Assembly (NCBI RefSeq): GCF_000002985.6
Contig: NC_003279.8
Coordinates: forward strand, 9,672,001-9,736,000
Length of the DNA stretch: 64,000 nt
Reading direction: 5' to 3'
Source of the DNA: Caenorhabditis elegans
Taxonomy: Eukaryota > Nematoda > Chromadorea > Rhabditida > Rhabditidae
Part shown: positions 33,457 through 43,632 of the stretch, in pieces
How the letters are laid out: each line of letters starts with the position of its first letter
Position numbering within the stretch: the stretch's first letter is position 1
Made by a program: the position numbers and the translations under genes
Notes under the pieces: generated by a model
Database searches by the model: none
Told to the model about the DNA's origin: nothing
Seen by the model: the letters and a program-made list of their open reading frames with translations, nothing else

Positions 33457-36405
33457 TTGAGATGCTTGGTCCTCATCTCAACAGAACATCCTCTTCTAAA
33501 TCCTAATAATGAGAATCTATCCAAAAAATGTTTATCCAGATTGGTAAGTTGAGAGATTAAGCACTCGTCACTAAACCTCACATCTAATCTGTACACATGT
33601 ACACAGAGATCTTTTCGAAAAAAAAAACTAAAAAAAGAGGAATATTTATCGCCGAGACATCTTCTAATTCGTTTCCTGTCGTCACTCCCCACTCACTCAA
33701 TTCGTCTGATTTCTCATCCAAAGTGTTTTTGTGCCAGAAATCACGGGAGTCCTACTCTTTCTATTTCCTTCCAGCTAATCTCCGGAAATTGGTACGAGAA
33801 AATGAAAAAAAGAAAATGGCAGGGAAACGAGAGATGACGTGGCGATGCTTGGAAACTGATTTAATCGTTTTTAAAACAAAATGGGGATCAAAATTAGAAA
33901 TGAATAAATGGATAAATTCGTGAGGAGATTTGTCAAAGTTCAGTGGTATAAAAATTTACAATTAAAAAAAAATGTTAGGCGTTTTTTAAAAGGAGAAATA
34001 AAAAAAACGGTTTTGAATGCGGTTTTGAATAATATTTAATGATTTGTTCAATTTGGAAAGCAAAAACACGAAAAGAAAAAACATCTCAACATTTTCCAAT
34101 TTGAAAAAAATAGAAAAAATTAGGGACAGTCCAAAATTTAATTTAAAAATGACAATTTTCTGAGAAACTCGAAAATATGAAAATACGATTTATTTCAAAA
34201 TAAATCGAGAAACCAAAAAAGTGATATTTAAACCACAAATCTTAAACATATATTTTCTATTTTACATGCAGCGTGGCTTTCTCGAGGGAGTATACCAGTC
34301 AATCTCTCATTTCAAGATACAAATCTCAGTAAAGAAACTGGGTGGTTTTTTATGTTTTATCTCCAATTCTCCGGTTTCTAGTAAAACCATATTTATGAAA
34401 CGGTGAAAACGAACATATATTAGCTGCTAACAATAAAATGAATTGTCTTGACGATACAAGAATGAGAATTTATTCAATAAAAACAAGACAAAGAGGTCAT
34501 TTGGAAACATAAATTCACAGACATGTTTCGATAGTTGCATTCAAGTTTTGAAATGTCAACTGCAGTGAGTCATGACTCCAATCTTATAAATCTAAAACTC
34601 AGCTTGGATTATGTCTCATTTTCTTCTAAAAATTATATGCATCACTTTTTTTTCGTAGTTCCTTTAAAAATTGCCAAAAATGTCTCCAGAAAATGTTGCT
34701 AGTCGCGAAATTGAAAAATGAGTTGATCTCCCATCTCCCAAAGGAAAAATCTTAAAGAAGGGGAAAACCAATTGAATTTCCTTGAATTTCGTTTTAAAAA
34801 AGTTCAAAATTTTTGAAAGTCACATTGGAACTTCAAGTAACTAAGAAACATTTTCGAAAGAACCAATGCTCAAAAACTAGGAACTTAATTTCCTTAAAAG
34901 TGATTGATTCTCAACGTACAATCATCTTTTAGATTGCCTAAAAAAAGTAAAAGAAAAACTGACGTCAAACGTTAATTCCTCTTGTTGTGCATCAATGATT
35001 GAAAGATTCATCTTCTCGTTCGTCTCCAATTTCAGGAATAAAAGTATCGAGTGAAAAGAGAGACATTGAATTGAAATTTAAACGGATATATATGTATAAT
35101 GTAATTTCAGAAAGATACATGTTTATTCTGGGAAGAAATTTTACTTCTTAGAAACATAGTTTTTGTTTTTTCGCGGAGTTCATAGATTTCCAATTTGGAG
35201 AATTAGTCAAAATTGAATCATGCCTACTATAGTAGACCAACTTATGAGAAAAAATATGAGAGAATAGTGATGACTGAAAAAAGTTGGACATTTTCAGAGA
35301 GGAAACTAAAAACTCAAGTGTTTATTTAACAAGCAGAAGAACTTGAAGAAATAATTTCAGTAATAACAAAAGGAACAAATAGAATATGGAGAACAGGAAG
35401 TAGAAATATCAATTTGAGAATCTAATTCTGAAAAATAAAAGTTTATTTCTTGAATAATTCAATTCAATTTACAATATTTCTATCATACTACTGAAACCAC
35501 AGACATTTATCATATTCAACAACATATTCTCATACATTTATTCAAATTCTCCAGAAATTCTTTTCGTTTATCATGTTTTCCATATGCTATTTATATCTCT
35601 CGTCATTCTAGGTATTTCATTTTAAAGTAAAAAAGTATGTTTTTATTGCTGAAAAAAGAATGATTTTGAGAAAAGACAAGAGTAATCCCACGGATTACAC
35701 TAAAGAGAGAATGACAGCACTTGGTACTGAAAATAATTTAAAATTCCTTAAGAATGTTCTGAAATTTTTATATTTTCTGAATATTTTTTGTAAAAGAAGG
35801 GCGGGCGGATATTGGAATTAGTTCTAAAATTTTGAAATTATATTTTTCCTAGACGGCATTCCTGGAAACTACCAATTATCAAAGTATACTTCTGACTGTT
35901 TTTATATTTAAAACTATTTTTCTTTCAAATTATTGAATATTTTGTGAGAAAAATTCTTTTTTTTAAGTTTTAGGTGTTTCAAAATGTTCAGTCTAATGTC
36001 GCTTGTTTGAACTCTTATACTGTTTAAGTAATAATATTTGACTTGGCGAAAACTGATTGAGAGATCTGTTTGACTGTGAACTAAAATTTAAAAATGTGTT
36101 TGAAACAAAATGTCGAACTGACAAACTTCAAAATCCAATTGTTCTGAAATATGAGATTCGCTAAATCAATGAAAGGCTTTGTTGTAACGTGGATCAAATT
36201 TTCTTTAAGAAATCTACAGTAATCCTAGGTTTTGAATGTATAGATTTTCATTTTAAATTAGGTGAGTTAACTAAAAATCTATTGATTTCAATTTGTAACA
36301 TTGCGAACTTTAGAATTTCAAAATGTACGAAAAAAAGAATATTAGCCAAATTCTATTTTAAGAAGAGAAGATTGCAAAATAAACGATAGTAAAGTTCACG
36401 AAATT

Positions 36406-36420
36406 GGGGGGGGGGGGGGG
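36406..36420. repeat. G15 homopolymer tract
   Basis: Fifteen consecutive G on the plus strand. G tracts of this kind can form G-quadruplexes. In C. elegans long G tracts are the sites deleted when the DOG-1 (FANCJ) helicase is absent. Confidence 0.95.
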
Positions 36421-37821
36421 TTCTATACGTCATTGGGGAAGGGGCAAATGGGGAAAAGCTCAAAAATCGGAAAACAAGGTAAAACATTTGGAAAACATGA
36501 CAGCAAAAACTGAAGAGTAGGAATGGGAAAATAGACCAAACATATAGTGGTGGTTTTGCAGTCTTCCTTTTTTCTTTCTCTTCATTTTCTCTCTCCGTCA
36601 TCCCCTTTTTTCCATTTTTGCTCCGATTATTGGGGACAGCTCACGGAGAGCAAGAGATGCACACATACATACACAACAAGTTGACAACACTCAACAAAAC
36701 TACTGGTGTTCGAAAAAAGAGAAGAATGAAGAAGAAGAAGAAGATATATTCAATAATTATTTAGAATCGAGTAATGCAGAATTCAATTTTAAACAAGGCA
36801 TACTTATGTATCATCCAGATGCGAAACATTTTTGGTGCTTACCGTAAACTACTAAACCTGCTCTCGACATGATCGTGTTTTTCCAAAAGAGTGGGCGTCT
36901 TTAGAGAGTACTGTAATATAGCGGATCTCACGTGGTGTCAGGCTGTCTCATTGCGGTTTGATCTACGAAAAATGCTGGAATATTCTTCTAGAAAAATTGT
37001 GACGTCAGCACGCAATTAACAACGCAAAATCAGTTGAGATGTCGAGTGAGACATTCGGACTCCGCGTAGGATCTAGAGACCTCAGAATACATTACGGTAC
37101 TAATGGCTTTAAATTTTTTTAAAAGTTTTCTCCTTCACGCAGATTTTTCAATTTATTTTTAAAAAATTGATATAAAAATGTGAAAAAGTTAAAGAAATGA
37201 GGAAAGCGGGTTACTGTACTTCTTAAAAGTGCACACTTTTCCGTTTAGAACGTGTTGTATGCGACGAGGTACTGTAATTTCATAAATAAGAAAAAATCGC
37301 CCAAATTTGCCAAGAATTCTACTTTTGAAGTAATAAAAATAGGTTTTTAACACAGGTTGGTTTTTAGACAAAGATCTTTTCTTATTCAAAATGTTGAAAT
37401 CTGACACTCTTTTCCTAGTAAAAGCGTCCCTTATTTTTCTGAAATAGATACAGAATATAATATTTTTCTGTGTGTTCTTCTCATAATTTTGTCACAATTG
37501 TTGACAGGAGATGAATGAGGGTCGTAACACACAAAACGAATGTGCGAAATGTATTTGAAAAGAGAAAATAGACTGATGTTTTTGGCCTGCTCGCGGTGCA
37601 ATGCAAGCAATGCTCACTGCGAAAAGAGCAATCTGCTCTATAAAAAAAACATTTCGGATCACACAAACTGTTTGGGTGCGAGCAAATACGTTGAATAGAG
37701 CGAGTGAGCTGTGATTTCACAAAAGTTGTCAAACATTCATTCAATTAAAAAAAAAATGTTTGAATATTTTTGAAGATCGTATTAACCGAAATTTTGCGAT
37801 TTTTACGCCAACGGTACAGTG

Positions 37822-37984
37822 CCTGGTCTCAACACGACACATTTTTGTTCAAGGCAAAGAGGTGTGCGCCTTTAACGAGTACTGTAGTTTCAAACTTTCG
37901 TTGCTCCGGAATTTTCATAGATTTTTCTTGTTTTTTTCGGATGTCGTAGTTTTGGCGCAAAAATCACTTCTCTTCGAGACCAGG
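37822..37984. repeat. dispersed repeat, copy with inverted ends
   Basis: A 163-bp copy bounded by CCTGGTCTC at 37822-37830 and its inverse GAGACCAGG at 37976-37984. It contains CAACACGACA, a GTGTGCGCCTTTAACGAGTACTGTAG module and TTTTGGCGCAAAA. This is the best-bounded copy of the family seen at 15140, 20276, 48020 and elsewhere in the window. Confidence 0.75.
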
Positions 37985-38159
37985 ACTTGAAATGAGATAC
38001 ACTATATCAGCTACCGTACTCGCGATTCTTGATATTTTCAAGAAGCTTTCCCAGTGTTTCGGAGCATATTCCTTCAATCCAAGAAAGTTTATCCACTATT
38101 CATCTTTATTGCTTTTATTCAAAAAGGAAAGATGCGGGAAAAATAGAGGGCTTGGGTAC

Positions 38160-38743
38160 TCAAATGTACATTCTATTGCTATGTCCGCGGACATGCTCGA
38201 ACTCGACAGTCTGTAATTTTTAATTATTTCCATTAAAAAGCGGTGTTTTATGAATTATATATAATAATTATAATCTTACCTTTCCACTATGCTTGAGCGC
38301 TTGAACATTGCGGTCGATATCTCTGATGAGATCCTGATTCTTCACATCTTGTCCCGAAGAAGTTTTGTAGCCATTCGACTTCCAGTTGTCATTCCATTTG
38401 GTGACAGAATCCTTCGCGTTCTTGGAATCAGTGTGGATTCTCACGTGGCTGTCTGGAACATCACGAGCCTGAAAATGCAGAAAATTGAATGTTGGTACGA
38501 ATGTTTGAAAATTACCATTTGGGTGGCGTGCTTGATGGCTTCCAGCTCATATCGATTGTTGGTTTGTGGTCCGTGTGGATAAGAGCCACTCACATTCTTC
38601 GATGTATCTGAAATATGTTCAAATAAGGAACAATTAATTGCACAAAAAACCGTACCACTTGGAACGTGAACTCCATAGCCTCCTCTGGAGCCTTGTTGGC
38701 CGTTTCCGAGAGCGGAACCGTCGGTGTAGAAGTCGTACGGCAT
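38160..38743 (-). CDS. rnh-1.3: RNase H1-like protein, C-terminally short
   Basis: RNase H1 cuts the RNA strand of RNA-DNA hybrids. Exons 38743-38656, 38607-38516, 38468-38280 and 38210-38160 give 139 residues. Catalytic positions present are Asp8 (FYTDGSA), Glu50 (NRYELEAI) and Asp74 (RIHTDSKN), plus the His of EFEHVRGHS (about 133). The protein then ends in NRMYI six residues later, so the last metal-binding Asp (Asp134 in E. coli numbering, in the usual GNExAD stretch) and the final helix are absent. I found no downstream exon supplying them. There is no hybrid-binding domain at the N terminus. C. elegans is known to have several rnh-1 paralogues, and this fits rnh-1.3 by position. Activity is doubtful. 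Confidence 0.85.
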
Positions 38744-39206
38744 TTCTTTAAAATTTCAGTTCATTTGATAGGAAAAAAGCATGCGAGAGAGAAAAGAAGA
38801 ATGAAAACGGAGATCTTAATAAAAACAAAATGATGATATGAATTGTTTCGCAGAAGAAAGCAAACTTCTGGAAATTCCCGGGAATTAACAAAACAAAACA
38901 ACAATAAAGCGAACATTCTAGAAAACATTTTTTTTGTTCTCCGCGGGTACTGTATTTGAGTCGCGGCGAGACCCTTCTATGAGACAGTTTGTGCGAATGA
39001 GAGACCGAGAGATCAGTCTCGTTCCGTTTTAAAATTTTCCTTGGAATTTAATTGTATTTCCAGTTTTTGTTTAAAAAAATTTATTTACTATAGAGAATAT
39101 TAACGAAATTTAAGTTCAAAAAATGCAATAATATCACATTACAATCATAAATTAAATTATATAAAATACTTTGGCATTCAAGAAACAAGTAGTAAAACAT
39201 GGGAAT
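38744..39206. other. spacer between rnh-1.3 and fce-1
   Basis: 463 bp. Contains a partial dispersed repeat module (TACTGTATTTGAGTCGCGGCGAGACCC, about 38950-38976) and the 3' UTR of fce-1. No TTTTCAG lies close to the rnh-1.3 start, so SL trans-splicing of rnh-1.3 is not evident. Confidence 0.5.
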
Positions 39207-40718
39207 TTATTTATTCTTTGCCTGGAAGGCTCTAACAGCAGCTACTCTTTCAACAACTGGAGGATGTGTGTGAGTGCACCATGAGTAGAGTGAGTCATTG
39301 ATAGGCATCGACAGATTGTCAACACCAAGCTTGGTCAAAGCTCCAATAAGATTTTCTCCGTGTCCGAGGTTAGCAGCAAACTCGTCAGCTCCAAATTCAG
39401 CAGAACGGGAGTGAATAACCATTCCAATACTAGCGAGTTGATTGTAGAGAGCGAGGACAAATTGGAAGATGAGCATCATGCCAATGACTGGTGGAGTATC
39501 GTGATAGCCGAATCCCTGAAAATTAAAATTTTAAGAATTTAATGGTTTAAATATAATTACTTGATAGAGGGCTTCCCATTTATAAAAGTATCCAAAAACT
39601 GCAAAAGAGAAGAACAAGTTGACTTCAGCTGAAAAATTCTACGTTTTGCTGTGAGTTCAGTTAAATCAACTTACTGATGACAAGATTGATCAAAGTGTGC
39701 CATAAAGCCCAATGACCCAATTCATGGCCCAGAACGGCCACAACTTCATCGTTGTTCATTCCTCTCTTTTTGTCGTTTTCAGTTTCTTCGATTTTCTCTC
39801 CAGCTGCCACATACAATTCATGTACTTTCTCCTTTTCAGCTCCACTTAGCAAAGTATCATAGAGCACAATGCGCTTGTTCTTCCAGAATCCATACATGTA
39901 AGCATTGGAGTGAGCCGAGCGTTTTGAGCCATTGACAACGTAAAGTTCAGTTAATGGATAACTGAGAGAAGCAGCTAATTGTTCAATTTTCGTCTTGAGA
40001 TCTCCATCAGGCAATGGGAAATATTTGTCGAAGAGTGGAGCGATGAAAGTTGGATAAATGGTCATCAAAAGTAGCACAACAACAGAAACAAATAACCAAA
40101 TATAGACAAAGAAGTATGGTCCACCATTGACAATAATCCATTCAATTCCATAAACGATTGGCATAGTGAGAGCAAATCCGACGAGCATTTTCTTAATTTT
40201 GTCAACGAAATAGAATCCAATAGTTTGTTTATTGAATCCATGGGCATCTTCGATAATAAAAGTGGAATATAGATCCCAAGGTAAATCGATGATTGTTTCA
40301 ATTATTGAGTTTATTGAGAGAAATACAGCCACATGCAATGGATAACTAGCCGTTGCGTACCAAAGGAATGGATAATATCCTCCAATCAATTGTGCCTGAA
40401 AATTATTTTTTCATTTAAAGTAAACTTCAGCAGTCACTAACCGTGAGGAGAAGCTGATTAAACCAACTATGGAAGAATCCGAATAAATGATTATCAATTT
40501 TATAGTCTCTGGCCTTCTTATAATCTTCTTCTCCAATAAGTTCTTTGACTTCATTGGGACGTTTTACAGCATTTTTATGAGCTCTGAAAATGTTTCTCGT
40601 TGCGAAAAATCGGTACAATGAGAACTTACTTGTACTGTCGAAATGTGATGTACTGATCCCATAAAAATAGTGCCCAATTTGTGGCTAAAAGTGCTTTGAA
40701 TAGACAACTTGCGTCCAT
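39207..40718 (-). CDS. fce-1: CAAX prenyl protease 1 (Ste24/ZMPSTE24 family)
   Basis: A zinc metalloprotease of the ER and nuclear membrane that trims the AAX residues from farnesylated proteins. Exons 40718-40630, 40583-40442, 40395-39675, 39628-39561 and 39515-39207 give 442 residues, the normal family length. The zinc motif HELGH is at about 301-305 (VAVLGHELGHWALWH), and the third ligand is Glu about 380 in RSAEFGADEFA. Several membrane helices are visible, for example MLVGFALTMPIVYG, FFVYIWLFVSVVVLLL and MMLIFQFVLALYN, and the middle of the protein carries the conserved DAHGFNKQT stretch. The C-terminal HTHPPVVERVAAVR is the expected end of the family. The gene starts only 264 bp after the stop of the SYAP1-like gene, with a CATCTTCAG acceptor one base before the ATG, which suggests co-transcription. 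Confidence 0.94.
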
Positions 40719-40981
40719 TCTGAAGATGAGAAATGTTAGTAAATTATTCTGAAAAAAATTGAAAAAGTAAAATGTTAGATTCGAGTTTAACGAACAGACA
40801 AAAAGTTCAAAAAACGTGTAAATTATATCACGAAATATTCATTGAAATTACAGATAGACATCGGGACATCAAAACATGAGCTATTTACAATTTTACACTG
40901 AAATTTTTTTTAATTTTAGAAAACGAAGTGAATAGTATTATTTGTTTCTTTTGGAATGCAATTGAAAATAGTAATTAAAAA

Positions 40982-43221
40982 TTATTCAGCATTAAGAAGA
41001 TCTTGAATTTCAGCTTCCCATGCATCATCGTCTTTTCCTCCAGTTTTTTCAACAACATCATCGTAATCGTTCAAATCATTGAGAATTTCTCGTTCCCATT
41101 CTTCATCTGAAAAAGAAAGAAAAATTAATTTTAAGAATCGGCGGTTTATGGTCAAAAAGTGGAACAAATCGAATTAAATTGATATTACTGCGGTAGGACA
41201 TCAGTCTAAATATTACGTTGAGGTCTAAAGATGATAATTTTGGCAGTATCCAACGTGCATGGGTCTCACCACGCAAACAATCAATTACCGTAAGATGCGG
41301 CGAAAGTTATCATCATTAATCCTTTGCAATCAGGGCTGTCGTTTTTTTTTAAATTTAATATTTTTGGACAGAGAATTAAAAAAAAGTTTTCAAAACTGTT
41401 AATTTTCAGAAACGAGAAGGAAAAAGACACGCATTTTTTGTTAATTATTTTTGTGACAGCCCTGCTTGCAATCCGCCATTCATTGATATGTACTTTCTTC
41501 AAAAAATAAACCGTAAACTTATTCAGCATTTAAAATAACATAATCAAAGTTTTAACTTTGAAAAAAAAACATAGAACGCACCGACACTTGTCAAAGTTAG
41601 TTCTCCTGGTGCTGCAGGTTGTTCAGAAACAGTTTCTTTCAATTCTTCCTCTTCTTCATCCTCGTCTTCGCAACTTTCTTCAGATACGGTTTCCTTCACT
41701 TCCGGCTCATTTTCTTTCTTTTCTTCTTTAATTTCAGAAGACGATTGTGGAGCAACTTCAGCAGATACATCTGACTCTTCTACCTTCTTTTCCTCAACAA
41801 TTGGATTAGGCGTCGGTGTAGTTCTTCCCGTGCCTTGAGCAAGCATAGATTGCCGAATGAGCCCGATACGATAGAAATAATTTTGCCAAAATTGATTCTC
41901 TTTCACTCTGAAATTTATTTCTCAAGTTTTGAAGAATAGTTGGAGGAGACGGTTGGGGATTTTACTTCAAGTGTTAGAAAATGGAATGCAATAACTAAAT
42001 ATAACTGAAAAAATGTACTGAATTTTTTAATGATTTTTGTTTTTATTTTGCAAAAATTAAAAGGAAATTTGCGCGGGTATTCGAAATATAATTGAGCCAT
42101 TTATTAATTTTACAACATTTTTTTTAAATTAGAAGTGTTATTAACAGTTATAATGTGTTATTACGGTCCAGGTCCTAACACGTAGAGTAAAATTTCAAAA
42201 TTACTTTTTAAAAAGTATAATTTAAAAACTCACTGTTTGGGTACAAGTTGGAATCTAACATTCGCAAGATTTGGATCATGTTTGAGTAAAAGAGTTGCCA
42301 TAGCTTGTTGCTGTTCGTAAGTATATTCACTGTTAGCTGCTGAATCACGGAGAAAGTTTCTTGTGTTTGTTGACAATGACATCATTTGCTTTTTAGCGAG
42401 CTCTTCATCTGGAAGTCCTTGCCACGGTAAATCAATATTTCTGAGTTTATCTCTTTCTTCTTGTAATTGCTTCTCAAATTCGTCCTGTTCTTTATTGAGA
42501 TCTCCAAGCATTGTCTGAATATAATTCTTTCACAATATTTGATTGAAATATACTACAACACTTACATTCTCTATAACAGCATTCTTAACTTCTCCAAGCT
42601 TCTTTCCAGCGTCCTTCGCATATTCAAAAAGTTTCGTCGATGCTACACCACTTCCAGTTTTTAGTCCACCAAAAAGTGCTGCCATCGATTTTTTCGCAGT
42701 TTCCGTCGCAGTCTCTTGTGGTACACTTTCTCCTACAGGCTTCTCCACATTCGATTCAATTTCAGCCTTTTCGATAGTTTCCTTCTTCTCATCTTCTTTT
42801 TCACTTTCCTCCTGAATTAATTTTTTAATGTGCAAACTGGATTAATATAATAATTATTATGGGGACGTAGTAAATGTTCTTTTCGAAATAGGCCGGAAAA
42901 GGATTTCTCCATTTGTCTATTGATTTTATTTAATCGATTTCGGCATAAAAAATCATTGGAAACAGCTGAGACCCTAACAAGAGACGAAAAATGGAAGAAA
43001 ATTGGGGAAACTAATAGAGAACGTTTGAATCCACGGTTTTGCCATCAAATATCTAACGAGACCAAACTTTGGGCTCGGAGTCGATTTCAAAACATTTTTT
43101 TCTACGTCCTCATAATAAATCTTACCACAACAGTGTTGTCCGAAGCTTGTTTCAAACTTTGCTCAATTGTTGCTTTTGCATCGTTCATTTTCTTCTTCAT
43201 GTCAGCTAAAAGCCAGGACAT
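40982..43221 (-). CDS. BSD-domain protein, SYAP1-like
   Basis: Exons 43221-43126, 42811-42566, 42514-42234, 41907-41582 and 41106-40982 give 357 residues in phase. An N-terminal acidic coiled region leads to KSMAALFGGLKTGSGVA and an amphipathic segment. A BSD domain follows at about 140-240 (PWQGLPDEELAKKQMMSLS, ending NQFWQNYFYRIGLIRQS with the characteristic Phe-Trp pair). The C-terminal third is Glu-rich and ends in DEEWEREILNDLNDYDD and EAEIQDLLNAE. This layout is that of synapse-associated protein 1 (SYAP1/BSTA), an adaptor linked to Akt signalling and membrane traffic in other animals. It stands between ocrl-1 (412 bp upstream) and fce-1 (264 bp downstream) on the same strand, an operon-like arrangement. 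An ATTTTCAG acceptor is 11 bases before the ATG. Confidence 0.83.
41110..41581. other. intron 4 of the SYAP1-like gene, with dispersed repeat fragment
   Basis: The 475-nt intron is long for this gene. At about 41240-41295 it holds CATGGGTCTCACCACGCAA and TTACCGTAAG, a module shared with 16905-16935 and with the two copies near 58400 and 58650. Frames on both strands here are AT-driven and not coding. Confidence 0.55.
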
Positions 43222-43632
43222 CTTGAAGTGCTGAAAATATATTGGGTGTAGAAAAAAATTACGGATTCGTTGAAAATATCAAACCGAAAGCGGAATGTAA
43301 TTATATATGATAAAGCAAGAAAAACGTGAGGTAGATTTATAACTTATGCGAAACGATTTTAGCTCAAAATCTATGAAAAATTGTTTTAAACAGGGGGCAA
43401 ATAGAAATATCACAAGGAACAACCAAAAATAATTAAGAATATACAATATGGCAAATAAAATTAAACAGGATATCAAGAATGAATGTAATGGCCTAATTGA
43501 AGAGTTTAGAATAAAACATCAAGAAAATTAAGTTAATAACGAAAAAAACTGAAAAATGCGATATGACACCCGTTTGTTTAGAAAAGTTTTAAAAAATGAT
43601 TTGTAAAGTCTGATAAACCCCGTAAGAAAATT

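Larger units (their letters stand above)
33457..38159. other. 4.7-kb region without a confident gene
   Basis: AT-rich. Contains a G15 tract (36406-36420), GAAGAAGAAG near 36720-36745, and dispersed repeat copies at 36838-36945, 37200-37280 and 37822-37984. Frames of 60-108 codons (for example 33597-33923) have AT-biased, oligo-Lys composition and no splice context. I do not call a gene. Confidence 0.45.
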
